A stretch of DNA of 29,543 nucleotides from Prevotella sp. UBA6447 (GTDB lineage Bacteria; Bacteroidota; Bacteroidia; Bacteroidales; Bacteroidaceae), in NCBI GenBank assembly GCA_002437115.1, contig DJOD01000003.1, positions 1-29,543 of the forward strand, given 5' to 3'. The notes under the pieces are model-generated. The model made no database searches. It saw only the letters and a program-made list of their open reading frames with translations, and was not told the DNA's origin. Position numbers and translations under genes: made by a program. Shown in pieces: positions 1 through 7,947 of this stretch (position 1 is the stretch's first letter; each line of letters begins with the position of its first letter).

Positions 1-762
1 CAAATCAACATAGACCCAATTTATCAAGGTGACCCAAGTGGATGATGCAGGATAAACTGATAGAAGAAGTGCGCTTGCCGAGAAATATCCCAAGCCGATC
101 TCGCTCCAACTGAAACCAAAGATTTTTGAAGCTGTCCCATCAAGAACGCTATTGCAATCTGCCTTGTGAAAGAGACCACAAACTTTGTCACCGAAGTAAC
201 TGTCTCCAAACAATTGCTTTTGCAATAGCAATGAGCACACAAAAACGCCAATTATGCTTAATATTATGCAGGACAATCCCGAAATTCCAATGTCATCGTA
301 ATTATTTAGGATGCTAACAAAGATGGCAAACAGCAAGATGACGGGTAAGCTATATCGCTGAACCTTAGAAATCATCTCTTTTCTTAGATGTTCTTTATAA
401 TCAGGTTCTATAGCATTTGGGCTATCTTCTGCCACGATGGCATGACCCGTCCACATCTGTTTGAACAAATCAATGCCAACAGATTTTTTTTTACCATTTT
501 GAATATAGGTGATTTTATTGGTGTCGCAATTCAAGCCAATGACGAAATCACCTGGAACATGCAAAATGCATGGATAGTTTAGACTTTGCAAATTCTTCGT
601 TTCACTAAGAATTCCAAATGTCTTTATGCCATAAGCATCCAACATTTTTTTCAATCCAAACATATTGTGTTTGTAGGGATGTTCTTGATACAAGGCATGG
701 ACAAATTGTCTTGTGTGGGGAATTTCAAGGACATCGAGAAATTTTTCAAGTATATTCTTCAT
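1..762 (-). CDS. C39-like peptidase / VKOR fusion membrane protein (partial, 3' end off the window)
   Basis: An open frame of 254 codons runs from ATG 762 to the left edge without a stop. Residues about 14-125 resemble the Bacteroidetes C39 peptidase-like domain (HTRQFVHALYQEHPY, then FGLKKMLDAYGIKTFGI, then a strand set with LHVPGDFVIGL), but no catalytic Cys is seen at the N-terminal helix where C39 enzymes carry it. Hydrophobic segments follow at about 155-190. Then comes a vitamin K epoxide reductase (VKOR) start with C195-x7-C203, the spacing of the first VKOR cysteine pair, and a FGFSWSEIGLGYFSASALLL-type helix. The redox CxxC should lie past the edge. VKOR proteins form disulfides at the membrane. 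The start overlaps the upstream glycosyltransferase by 17 bases, so the two are probably co-translated. Substrate is unknown; a secreted cysteine-containing peptide is my inference. Confidence 0.82.
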   Translation of the reverse strand, partial: MKNILEKFLDVLEIPHTRQFVHALYQEHPYKHNMFGLKKMLDAYGIKTFGILSETKNLQSLNYPCILHVPGDFVIGLNCDTNKITYIQNGKKKSVGIDLFKQMWTGHAIVAEDSPNAIEPDYKEHLRKEMISKVQRYSLPVILLFAIFVSILNNYDDIGISGLSCIILSIIGVFVCSLLLQKQLFGDSYFGDKVCGLFHKADCNSVLDGTASKIFGFSWSEIGLGYFSASALLLSVYPASSTWVTLINWVYVDL

Positions 763-1519
763 TGGATATATATGATTTCAATTCCGTATCAGTCATGCAA
801 CAAACTCGTATAAACTCTTCCCTCATTTCTCTTGCATTGTCTTTTGACTTATATGAAGAATTCATGCCACGAGGATGATACAAATGAAAGAGCTCGCCTG
901 TTTCTACATAACAAGCTTTGTGTCCGAGAATAACAACCCTGTGGAGACGTTCTGCGTCTTCGGGCCCCCAACCAGTAAAATGTTCATTTTCGCCACCACA
1001 CGACAAATAACGTTGACGATGAACAATATATGCACCACCGCACAATTTGCGACCAAGAAAAGATTTCAATTTGAGACTTCTCATATAGTCAAAATCCACG
1101 TGCTTTCGGATTTGCGTGGAAAGGTCTTCAGACAACATGACAAAGCGACCATCGTAGGGATATGAAATGGTCGCACCATGTTGTATAAAATGTAAAGCCT
1201 CTATGATTTGAGAATATTCAACAAGAACGTCCGTGTCCCAAATGGCAACCACTTCCGTTTGTGCGACCTGTAAGATCTGGTTTATATAGTGTGTTCTATG
1301 AAAAGTTTGATTTGTATCTCTTACGTACATATACACTATCTCATCCGCATCACCAAGACATTCCATTTTTGGCTGTGAGTCGGCTTCCAGCACAATTATC
1401 TGGCAGCGTAATACTCGAAGATAGCTGATGACGGTCAACAAATTGGCCTTCCTTTCCTCACTGTCAACACGTACGGGAATGCCGACAATGAGCGTTTGTA
1501 ATGTCAAAATCTGTTTCAT
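746..1519 (-). CDS. GT-A glycosyltransferase, galactosyltransferase-like
   Basis: The 257-residue protein reads as a GT-A fold enzyme of the GT2/GT7-like group. It has an N-terminal LIVGIPVRVDSEERKANL strand-helix start, a DxD-type metal site in AIWDTDV near residue 96, and the C-terminal signature GGENEHFTGWGPEDAERLHRV, which resembles the GW(G)xED motif of the galactosyltransferase C-terminal domain. It should transfer a sugar from a nucleotide-sugar donor in the cytoplasm; acceptor and sugar are not predictable. It starts 4 bases inside the end of the GT4 gene (ATG of 1519-1517 against that gene's stop at 1518-1516) and runs 17 bases into the C39-VKOR gene, so all three are likely one translational unit. 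There is no signal peptide or membrane segment. Confidence 0.82.
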   Translation of the reverse strand: MKQILTLQTLIVGIPVRVDSEERKANLLTVISYLRVLRCQIIVLEADSQPKMECLGDADEIVYMYVRDTNQTFHRTHYINQILQVAQTEVVAIWDTDVLVEYSQIIEALHFIQHGATISYPYDGRFVMLSEDLSTQIRKHVDFDYMRSLKLKSFLGRKLCGGAYIVHRQRYLSCGGENEHFTGWGPEDAERLHRVVILGHKACYVETGELFHLYHPRGMNSSYKSKDNAREMREEFIRVCCMTDTELKSYISNEEYT

Positions 1520-3138
1520 ATCTTACACGTACAAATTTTTAAAGCATTCTCTAATATGGCCATCTCGTCATGTAAGATGTTATTAGCACACAAAACTTCA
1601 TGGTGCTTAATAATTTCCCTAACTTTTACGGGATAGAAATCACGTTCCATCATGTCAGCAAGTATAGCGGATAATTCTGCGGGAATTGGTTGAAAACATA
1701 CAATCTCGTCTATCCAGTCCAAATAATATATAAGGTGTTCTTTGATTAACGCAAGTTGGTTTTTGTTATCAAAGTCGTCCTTCACTATTTGTATTACCCG
1801 CCACCAAAGATAAACACCTATGCCACTAGCGCCATAAAAATCCAAATCAATATCGGGCTGTTGGTTAACTAACTCTATCATACGCTCATCCATGTGCGGA
1901 AAATAATCTTCAGAAATGCCGGAGCTGTATTTAGAAACAGACGGCAAAAACACGTCACTCATCTCTTTCGCCATTTTTGAATGCGTATATCGTTTTTCGT
2001 ACTGTTTCCTGACTGCTATTGAAGCACGACGGTAAGCCTTAGCGTCCGACAATAACAAATCAAGTCTCAATGCAATCTGTGATGTGAATTTATTCTCATC
2101 GAATTGCACTTCATCTATGTCCACTCGCAAATCAGGCGTTGCGTCAAGCATTTCTGACAGTCCAGTCGAGCTGGTTCCAACCACTGGAATGCCATGCCGC
2201 ATCATTTCTATAGCGGTATAGCTACATTGCTCATGGAAGGACGGCATAACTCCAACATATGCTGATTGATAAAGATCTTCAATTTCCTTTTGAGACGCCT
2301 TGCCATAGAAAGTAATTCTTCCCATTATCTTTCTACTTTGGGCTAAGTATGGCTGGAAATCTCCATCACCCACAACTATCAAGTTGGTATTTGGATGTTT
2401 GTTCGCAATGAGGGCAAAAGCGTCAATCAAATAATTTAATCCTTTTTCCCTGTCTAATCGACCAACAAAAAGAATCTTGCGATATTTTCCTACCGTTTTA
2501 TGCATTCCTTCATTCACGTCATTACCTATTCCATTATAGACAAGATGAATTTTGCTCGCTCTTACTTGATAATCAGCAATAAGCATTTCTCTTGTTTTTC
2601 GGGATAATGCGATTACTTTGTCACTTAGATGCAAAAATAAACGTTCGTTACCAAAACTGGCAAGTACACGCTTTTCCTGTTCTGAAGAGCCCTCTCCGGA
2701 CGCTGTTGTGATTTCTCTCATTCTTCTCCCATTCCCCAATAATTCAAAACACCAGCTCATATAATGTACGGTCAAGATGATGGAACATTGAGGTTGCCAT
2801 GCTTTCAGAAGTAAGGCGAGAGGATAATGTTGAAAATAATTAAACAGAAACACTAATTTGCAATTATCCACAATCTCAATATTTCTTGCAAGGAAATAGA
2901 ATGCGCAACGACAATATGTCTCACTTTCAATATTTGACTCCTGCTGTGGAATCATGTAATGGCAATATCCATCTGCATCATGCGTTATGGAGAATTCTTT
3001 AGCATCTGATTGCAATTCGACATACGACACTTTCGCTTTTGATAAGGACAAGAGCGCTTTTGACATTTGTCTTACATAAGTGCCAATGCCATAGCTTGCA
3101 GCCCTACTCGCATTGTTGAAAATGAAAATGTCAGTCAT
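1516..3138 (-). CDS. GT4 glycosyltransferase with a LanC-repeat-like C-terminal extension
   Basis: This is a 540-residue protein. Residues 1-400 form a GT-B, family 4 glycosyltransferase: the start IFIFNNASRAASYGIGTYVRQM, the central KILFVGRLDREKGLNYLIDAF, and the donor-site segment MPSFHEQCSYTAIEMMRHGIPVVGT with the E-x7-E type arrangement. The N-terminus resembles the glycosyltransferases that accompany Bacteroidetes radical-SAM/peptide natural-product loci (TIGR04157-like, from memory). The last 130 or so residues are not part of a normal GT4 enzyme. They contain LDFYGASGIGVYLWWRV, which looks like one helical repeat of a LanC barrel and resembles a segment of the neighbouring LanC-like protein. 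It overlaps the upstream LanC-like gene by 8 bases and the downstream glycosyltransferase by 4. The role in peptide glycosylation is inferred from context. Confidence 0.84.
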   Translation of the reverse strand: MTDIFIFNNASRAASYGIGTYVRQMSKALLSLSKAKVSYVELQSDAKEFSITHDADGYCHYMIPQQESNIESETYCRCAFYFLARNIEIVDNCKLVFLFNYFQHYPLALLLKAWQPQCSIILTVHYMSWCFELLGNGRRMREITTASGEGSSEQEKRVLASFGNERLFLHLSDKVIALSRKTREMLIADYQVRASKIHLVYNGIGNDVNEGMHKTVGKYRKILFVGRLDREKGLNYLIDAFALIANKHPNTNLIVVGDGDFQPYLAQSRKIMGRITFYGKASQKEIEDLYQSAYVGVMPSFHEQCSYTAIEMMRHGIPVVGTSSTGLSEMLDATPDLRVDIDEVQFDENKFTSQIALRLDLLLSDAKAYRRASIAVRKQYEKRYTHSKMAKEMSDVFLPSVSKYSSGISEDYFPHMDERMIELVNQQPDIDLDFYGASGIGVYLWWRVIQIVKDDFDNKNQLALIKEHLIYYLDWIDEIVCFQPIPAELSAILADMMERDFYPVKVREIIKHHEVLCANNILHDEMAILENALKICTCKI

Positions 3139-3742
3139 GAGTCAGTGATTGTTTTAAGACATAATAAGCCGAACCGCCATCTATCCCAATAGGTTTGTCA
3201 ATATATTCACTCTCGCCAAAGGGTGGAACGTTTAGCAAGTTTAAAAGATGAGTTTCTTTAACATTTGAGTTGTTATTGGTGATTTTGCCATGCAGTTCTT
3301 TAAGATATTGGCTATCAAATGTTTTTATCGCACCATTCACCCTTCGTCTAAATGCCAAATACAGTTGCAGACCTCCTATTCCAGATTGTAAAGAAAAATC
3401 TTTTATGCGCCGTGGATCTCGCTCCATGATTTTTTCATCTATATCGGCCAGAATTGAATTTAACTCGCAGTCCACCCACCTGTATTCATATAACAATGTG
3501 GCTCCATAGCCTATTCCGCACAATCCGCATTCCAAGCCGATGGGCATATCTTGATGTATACCATCATAAACTTGTTGCAATAAATCCCAAGCATATTCTT
3601 CCATAAGCTTGTCATTAAATTGGTTAGCATAGGCAAACAAAGCTACGGCGACTCCCATCTTCCCATGAAAAAGTCCAACGCCTGGCAAATGTGAACTTTT
3701 CAGAAGAAGATAATCCACTATATTTCGTATCTCTGAATTCAC
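3131..3742 (-). CDS. Short LanC-like (lanthionine synthetase C family-like) protein
   Basis: A 203-residue protein starting at GTG 3742-3740; no ATG lies between that codon and the upstream in-frame stop. It has repeated Gly-rich helix caps typical of the LanC alpha/alpha barrel: GVGLFHGKMGVAVALFAYA (about residues 21-39), GLECGLCGIGYGATLLYE, and FSLQSGIGGLQLYLAFRR. Classical LanC cyclases are about 400 residues and carry zinc ligands (Cys, Cys-His) in the second half. This protein is half that size and I cannot find the Cys-His pair, so cyclase activity is doubtful. It may be a binding or scaffold partner for peptide or glycosyltransferase. It overlaps the following GT4 gene by 8 bases and sits 64 bases after the UpxY-like gene. 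Family assignment is by motif only. Confidence 0.66.
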   Translation of the reverse strand: MNSEIRNIVDYLLLKSSHLPGVGLFHGKMGVAVALFAYANQFNDKLMEEYAWDLLQQVYDGIHQDMPIGLECGLCGIGYGATLLYEYRWVDCELNSILADIDEKIMERDPRRIKDFSLQSGIGGLQLYLAFRRRVNGAIKTFDSQYLKELHGKITNNNSNVKETHLLNLLNVPPFGESEYIDKPIGIDGGSAYYVLKQSLTHD

Positions 3743-3806
3743 AGTTTGACAGATTTTTTGTATTGATTTAGAAATTCCCGGAAATGTATTTCACTCTTCT
3801 AAAAAG

Positions 3807-4424
3807 TCACAAGTCGATTGGTTTATATAATAGAAGCCTCAAGAACGCTTTTGGCACGTATGCTGTTACCATAGTCCCTAAGCCTTCAATAACGATTCCA
3901 ACTCGTTGTTGTCCTTGCCATCTTGCGACTCGTCCCACAAGTCCTTTAAATTTTCCATCAACGACTTCAACCCGATAACCTATTTTAAACTTCTGCACTT
4001 CTTCTGAGGTAATAATGATGTTTTCTGCACCTGAGGCGCAGATAATTTTAAGGTTGTCCATCTGATATTCGGGAACGATCATCGGAACATTATCAATGCC
4101 ATTGCCAACACGGATGCGGCGATAATAAAAGCGGAGGTAAGGAAGGTTGACGTTGTCGTAGACAAAAGATTCAATTTCTTCTTTCGTGCCATAGGCAAAG
4201 AACATGTTGGGAATACGCGACTCGGATACAAGCCTGCGTTTTCCTTTTATCATTTTTACCACTTCAATAGTTGGGAGGAATGCGGAGACACCTTTATTTG
4301 TCATATAGTCGTATGCCTTTTTCTCTCGACCATAAGTGGTACGCAATGCATACCAACTTGATTTAACTTCTTGGTTGGTGCTTTTAGAATAGGCTAAATT
4401 TGTAGTTTTATTCATATAAGGCAT
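3807..4424 (-). CDS. UpxY-family transcription antiterminator (NusG-like)
   Basis: The 205-residue protein matches the UpxY branch of NusG-like factors of Bacteroidales. The NGN-like domain starts at SWYALRTTYGREKKAYDYM (about residue 24) and includes FLPTIEVVKMIKGKRR and RIPNMFFAYGT. A KOW-like C-terminal part (KIGYRVEVVDGKFKGLVGRVARWQGQQRVG) follows at about 148-178. UpxY proteins bind RNA polymerase early in the leader of their own operon and let it read through termination signals, mostly in capsule loci. Here the downstream genes are peptide-maturation-like and not an evident capsule set. It is first in the leftward array, after a leader of about 235 bases. Start codon is the ATG at 4424; the ATG three codons later is also possible. 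Confidence 0.88.
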   Translation of the reverse strand: MPYMNKTTNLAYSKSTNQEVKSSWYALRTTYGREKKAYDYMTNKGVSAFLPTIEVVKMIKGKRRLVSESRIPNMFFAYGTKEEIESFVYDNVNLPYLRFYYRRIRVGNGIDNVPMIVPEYQMDNLKIICASGAENIIITSEEVQKFKIGYRVEVVDGKFKGLVGRVARWQGQQRVGIVIEGLGTMVTAYVPKAFLRLLLYKPIDL

Positions 4425-4665
4425 TTAATGTGGGTCAATATTTAGGTGCGCATCTGGTGGACACCCCAATTAAACTCTCTGCCATCGAAAGGCTTTGAAT
4501 TTTGAAGAGAACGCTGAAGGCAAATCCAGCGTAGAGAGAAATTTCACATTCTCTTCGGTGTGTACATCTATGATGATGCACATCATTTGATAATCATATC
4601 GAGGTAGTTTCCCCCCTAGACAGAAAGGCTTCATGCAACTTTGAAAAGTCAGCATCTACCTTAGG
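4425..4665 (-). promoter_or_regulatory. Long 5' leader of the upxY-like operon
   Basis: About 235 bases separate the predicted start of transcription (near 4659) from the upxY-like start codon, with no convincing gene on either strand. The leader can form small hairpins: a 5-bp CGCTG/CAGCG stem (minus-strand reading) around 4523-4542, and an ATGATG/CATCAT stem around 4571-4588. UpxY-type operons are known to need long leaders for antitermination, so this is probably the regulatory target. A 61-codon frame (4470-4655, minus) exists inside it but is unsupported. Confidence 0.5.
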
Positions 4666-4697
4666 CAAAGATAGGTAATAATAACTTTCATGCCAAA
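4666..4697 (-). promoter_or_regulatory. Bacteroidetes-type promoter driving the upxY-like operon
   Basis: Read on the minus strand, TTTG (4697-4694) is followed after 20 bases by TATCTTTG (4673-4666). This matches the Bacteroidetes sigma consensus TTTG / TAnnTTTG exactly. Transcription should start near 4659 and proceed leftwards. Confidence 0.72.
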
Positions 4698-4719
4698 AGA
4701 TTGCGCAAAAAACATCAAT

Positions 4720-4739
4720 ATGTTAACTAAGTTTAACAT
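4720..4739. promoter_or_regulatory. Perfect palindrome, candidate operator between upxY-like and uxuA promoters
   Basis: ATGTTAA, CTAAGT, TTAACAT: two perfect 7-base arms around a 6-base centre. A further half-site TTAACAT occurs at 4759-4765. The position between divergent promoters and upstream of uxuA suggests binding of a dimeric regulator (for example a GntR or LacI family hexuronate regulator), but no such gene is in the window, so the regulator is unknown. Confidence 0.5.
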
Positions 4740-4805
4740 CCGTCAATACAACATAAAATTAACATGATTTATGCGCTACAATAAACAGTCTAAAACTTTT
4801 TTATA

Positions 4806-4813
4806 TAATTTTG
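4806..4813 (+). promoter_or_regulatory. Candidate -7 element of the uxuAB promoter
   Basis: TAATTTTG fits TAnnTTTG and lies 24 bases before the uxuA start codon. No clear TTTG -33 element is seen about 20 bases upstream, so the promoter would be weak or activator-dependent. The palindrome at 4720-4739 lies further upstream. Confidence 0.4.
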
Positions 4814-4836
4814 TTCAAGAAACAAAAAAGAACTAT

Positions 4837-6102
4837 ATGGAAAGAACATGGAGATGGTTTGGCAAGAATGACAAGATAACGCTTGCCATGCTCAAGGAAA
4901 TAGGCGTGGAGGGTATCGTCACCGCCTTACACGACGTGCCACTGGGTAAGGTTTGGACACGCGAAAAGATACACGACCTAAAGACATACATAGAAAGTTA
5001 TGGCATGCGATGGAGCGTCGTGGAATCGTTGCCCGTGACAGAGACCATCAAATATGCCGGCCCCGATCGAGACAAGCAGATAGAGGTCTACAAGGAGAGC
5101 CTGCGCAACTTGGCCGCGGAGGGCATACACACGATATGCTACAACTTCATGCCCGTGCTCGACTGGGCGCGCACCGACCTGCTGCACAAGAACCCCAACG
5201 GCAGCAGCAACCTGTACTTCAGCATCCCACAATTTGCTTATTTCGACATTTATATCTTGAAACGCCAAGGCGCAATGGACGACTGGGGACGCTTCCAAGC
5301 GCTCGGCCCCGACGGCAAGCCCAACGGCCGCGACATACTGAAAGAGGTGGAACAGTTGCGCGCAACCATGACACCCGAAAAAGACCATGCGCTGGTGGAG
5401 AACATTGTCATCAAGACACAGGGCTTCGTGAGTGGCAACTTCAAGGAGGACGACGAACACCCCATCGAACTATTCCGCCAATTGTTGGCTCTCTACAAGG
5501 GCATTGACCGCGACCAGCTGCGCGCAAACATGAAGTATTTTCTTGAAGCCATCATGCCCGTATGTGAAGAGTGCGACATGTACATGTGCGTGCACCCCGA
5601 CGATCCACCCTTCCAGGTACTGGGGCTGCCGCGCATCGTGACTTGCGCCGATGACATCGACTGGTTCCTCCATGCGGTGCCCAACAAGCACAACGGTCTC
5701 ACATTCTGTGCCGGTTCGCTCTCCGCCGGCGCGCAAAACAACGTGGTGGAACTGGCCCGTAAGTACGCCAACCGCACCTGGTTCGTCCACTTGCGCAGTT
5801 GCCACGTGTTCCCCAACGGCGACTTCACGGAAGCCAGCCATCTCGGCGGACGCGCTGACCTCATCGAACTGGCAAGAGTGTTCGAGGCCGAAGAGCAGCG
5901 CCGCAAGGGACAAGCCAACATCGAGCGGTTGCCCATGCGTGTGGACCACGGCATGACCATGCTCGGCGACGAGACCAAGAACTACAACGCTGGCTACAGC
6001 TTCCTCGGACGCATGTTTGCCCTCGGACAGGTGCAAGGCATCATAGCCACCGTAGATCGTGAATTGGACAAGCCGTTCCACCAACCCGGCTTTTTTGATT
6101 AA
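4837..6102 (+). CDS. uxuA: Mannonate dehydratase
   Basis: UxuA dehydrates D-mannonate to 2-keto-3-deoxygluconate in the cytoplasm, the step of hexuronate catabolism after UxuB. The start is set at ATG 4837 because MERTWRWFGKND aligns with the known UxuA N-terminus; an in-frame ATG at 4771 would add 22 residues unlike the family and would place the -7 element inside the gene. The resulting 421 residues are close to normal length. Recognisable UxuA segments are VTALHDVPLGKVW near the start, MCVHPDDPPFQVLGLPRI near residue 250, LTFCAGSLSAGAQNN, HLRSCHVFPNGDFTEASH and RVDHGMTMLGD; the His, Cys, Asp and His residues in these are the expected metal-site positions. uxuB follows after 23 bases on the same strand. 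Confidence 0.96.
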   Translation: MERTWRWFGKNDKITLAMLKEIGVEGIVTALHDVPLGKVWTREKIHDLKTYIESYGMRWSVVESLPVTETIKYAGPDRDKQIEVYKESLRNLAAEGIHTICYNFMPVLDWARTDLLHKNPNGSSNLYFSIPQFAYFDIYILKRQGAMDDWGRFQALGPDGKPNGRDILKEVEQLRATMTPEKDHALVENIVIKTQGFVSGNFKEDDEHPIELFRQLLALYKGIDRDQLRANMKYFLEAIMPVCEECDMYMCVHPDDPPFQVLGLPRIVTCADDIDWFLHAVPNKHNGLTFCAGSLSAGAQNNVVELARKYANRTWFVHLRSCHVFPNGDFTEASHLGGRADLIELARVFEAEEQRRKGQANIERLPMRVDHGMTMLGDETKNYNAGYSFLGRMFALGQVQGIIATVDRELDKPFHQPGFFD

Positions 6103-6125
6103 CCATAAAACGACACACAAGCAAC

Positions 6126-7712
6126 ATGAAACTCACAGACATCACATCTGGAAATCTTGACCTCTCCCAATGGGAAGCCAAGGGGTACGAGCTGCCCACC
6201 TACGACATAGCTGCCGTCAGAAAGCGCACACACGAAGCGCCGACATGGGTGCATTTCGGAGGAGGTAACATCTTCCGCGCCTTTCCCGCAGCACTACTTA
6301 ACGACATCCTGAACAAGGGACAATATGACCGGGGGGTCATCGTGGCCGAAACATTCGACTACGAGGTTATTGACAAGGCTTACACTCCTTACGACAATCT
6401 CTCGCTGTCGGTCAGCCTGCAGTCGTCGGGTACCATTGAGAAAAAGGTCATCGCCTCCGTGACAGAAGCACTGAAGGCCGACTATGCTTTTGACGACTGG
6501 AAGAGGCTGGTGGAGATATTCCACACTCCATCCCTACAGATGATAACCTTCACCATCACAGAGAAAGGCTACGGCGTGCAACCCGCAGACCTCGAGCGAG
6601 GACTTCAACCCATCTTGGCCATGGGCAAAGTGGCAGCCCTGCTCTATGAGCGCTATCAGGCCGGTCGGCTTCCTATAACCGTGCAAAGCATGGATAACTG
6701 CTCGCACAACGGCGACAAGGTGAAGGCTGGCGTGATGGCGTATGCAAAGCACTGGGCTGACGAGAGATTGGTGCCAAAAGAGTTTGTCGACTACCTGACA
6801 GATGAGAAAACCGTGACTTTCCCATGGTCGATGATTGACAAAATCACGCCACGCCCACACGCTAAGGTGAAAGAACTGTTGGCCGCTGACGGTTTCGAGG
6901 ACAACCAATATATCGAGACCGCTCGACACACTTTCACAGCTCCTTTCGTCAATTCAGAAGAGACTCAATATCTTGTCATAGAAGACCATTACACCAATGG
7001 CCGCCCGCCACTCAACCTCGCTGGTGTGATTTACACAACACGAAAAACGGTAGATGAAGTGGAGACCATGAAAGTGACCACGTGTCTCAACCCTCTCCAC
7101 ACGGCTATGGCTCTCTATGGTTGCATGCTTGGCTACACGCTGATTTCGGCAGAGATGAACGACGAGGACATACGTCCTTTCATACAGAAAATAGGATACA
7201 TCGAGGCCATGCCTGTGGTAACCGATCCAGGCATCATCAACCCCTACGAATTTATTGGTGCTTTCATTAACAAACGGTTGCCTAATCCTTTCATGCCCGA
7301 CACACCACAGCGCATCGCTATGGACACCAGTCAAAAGTTGCCCATTCGCTTTGGCGAAACAATTAAGAAATATGTGGCACGCCACTTAGACATGAACAAC
7401 CTGGTGCTCATTCCTCTTGTGCTGGCAGGTTACGCCAGGTACCTGAAAGGTATAGACGACGACGGAAATGCTTTCATACCTTCGCCAGATCCCATGTTGA
7501 GCGAACTACAGAAGGTGGTAGAGCCGCTTACAATCGGAAAAGAAGTGCAAGACTACAGTTGCCTGAAAAACCTGTATAGCAGAGAAGACATATTCGGACT
7601 GAACCTCTACGACACATCACTTGGAAATCGCATTGAGGGCATGGTCAAAGAATTGTTTGCTGGAAGGGGAGCTGTCAGGCGCGCACTTCACAAATACACC
7701 ACATCGCGATAA
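6126..7712 (+). CDS. uxuB: Mannitol dehydrogenase family oxidoreductase, probable D-mannonate oxidoreductase (fructuronate reductase)
   Basis: This 528-residue protein belongs to the zinc-independent long-chain mannitol/mannonate dehydrogenase family. It has an N-terminal Rossmann segment (WVHFGGGNIFRAFPAALL, about residues 41-58), the family motif SMDNCSHNGDK near residue 187, and CLNPLHTAMALYGCMLGY near 320, which carries the conserved Asn and His of the active site. With uxuA 23 bases upstream, the likely reaction is NADH-dependent interconversion of D-fructuronate and D-mannonate. Mannitol or altronate dehydrogenase activity cannot be excluded from sequence alone. It is somewhat longer than the roughly 490-residue E. 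coli enzyme, as is usual in Bacteroidetes relatives as I recall them. No isomerase (uxaC), transporter or regulator is adjacent. Confidence 0.88.
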   Translation: MKLTDITSGNLDLSQWEAKGYELPTYDIAAVRKRTHEAPTWVHFGGGNIFRAFPAALLNDILNKGQYDRGVIVAETFDYEVIDKAYTPYDNLSLSVSLQSSGTIEKKVIASVTEALKADYAFDDWKRLVEIFHTPSLQMITFTITEKGYGVQPADLERGLQPILAMGKVAALLYERYQAGRLPITVQSMDNCSHNGDKVKAGVMAYAKHWADERLVPKEFVDYLTDEKTVTFPWSMIDKITPRPHAKVKELLAADGFEDNQYIETARHTFTAPFVNSEETQYLVIEDHYTNGRPPLNLAGVIYTTRKTVDEVETMKVTTCLNPLHTAMALYGCMLGYTLISAEMNDEDIRPFIQKIGYIEAMPVVTDPGIINPYEFIGAFINKRLPNPFMPDTPQRIAMDTSQKLPIRFGETIKKYVARHLDMNNLVLIPLVLAGYARYLKGIDDDGNAFIPSPDPMLSELQKVVEPLTIGKEVQDYSCLKNLYSREDIFGLNLYDTSLGNRIEGMVKELFAGRGAVRRALHKYTTSR

Positions 7713-7775
7713 CCTGGAATTGTATTCTTGTTCACACCACGAATCCTTAAGCGCAAGAAAAAATTGGGCTAAAAA

Positions 7776-7807
7776 TTTGGTGGAGAGAAAGAAAATTCAT
7801 ACCTTTG
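7776..7807 (+). promoter_or_regulatory. Promoter of tRNA-Pro
   Basis: TTTG (7776-7779), 20 bases, TACCTTTG (7800-7807): a full match to the Bacteroidetes consensus, about 53 bases before the mature tRNA. Confidence 0.8.
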
Positions 7808-7860
7808 CACCCGCAATTCCGAACTATGGCTGTTTCATGTTGAGAACGGCCAAGAGGAAA

Positions 7861-7934
7861 CGGGGTGTAGCGCAGTCCGGTAGCGCTCCTGGTTTGGGAC
7901 CAGGTGGTCGCAGGTTCGAATCCTGTCGCCCCGA
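7861..7934 (+). tRNA. tRNA-Pro (anticodon UGG)
   Basis: The 74 bases fold into a complete cloverleaf. The acceptor stem is CGGGGTG with CGCCCCG (one G-U pair), the D arm contains GCGCAGTCCGGTAGCGC, and the anticodon stem CCTGG/CCAGG encloses loop TTTGGGA with anticodon TGG at 7895-7897. The T arm is GCAGG-TTCGAAT-CCTGT. The discriminator base is A and CCA is not encoded. It reads proline codon CCA, and others by wobble. Confidence 0.97.
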
Positions 7935-7947
7935 CAAAAGACTGGAT

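Noticed and set aside
4771..4836. Longer uxuA start at ATG 4771
   Set aside because: Adds 22 residues unlike UxuA and contains the -7 element; MERTWRWFG at 4837 is the family start.
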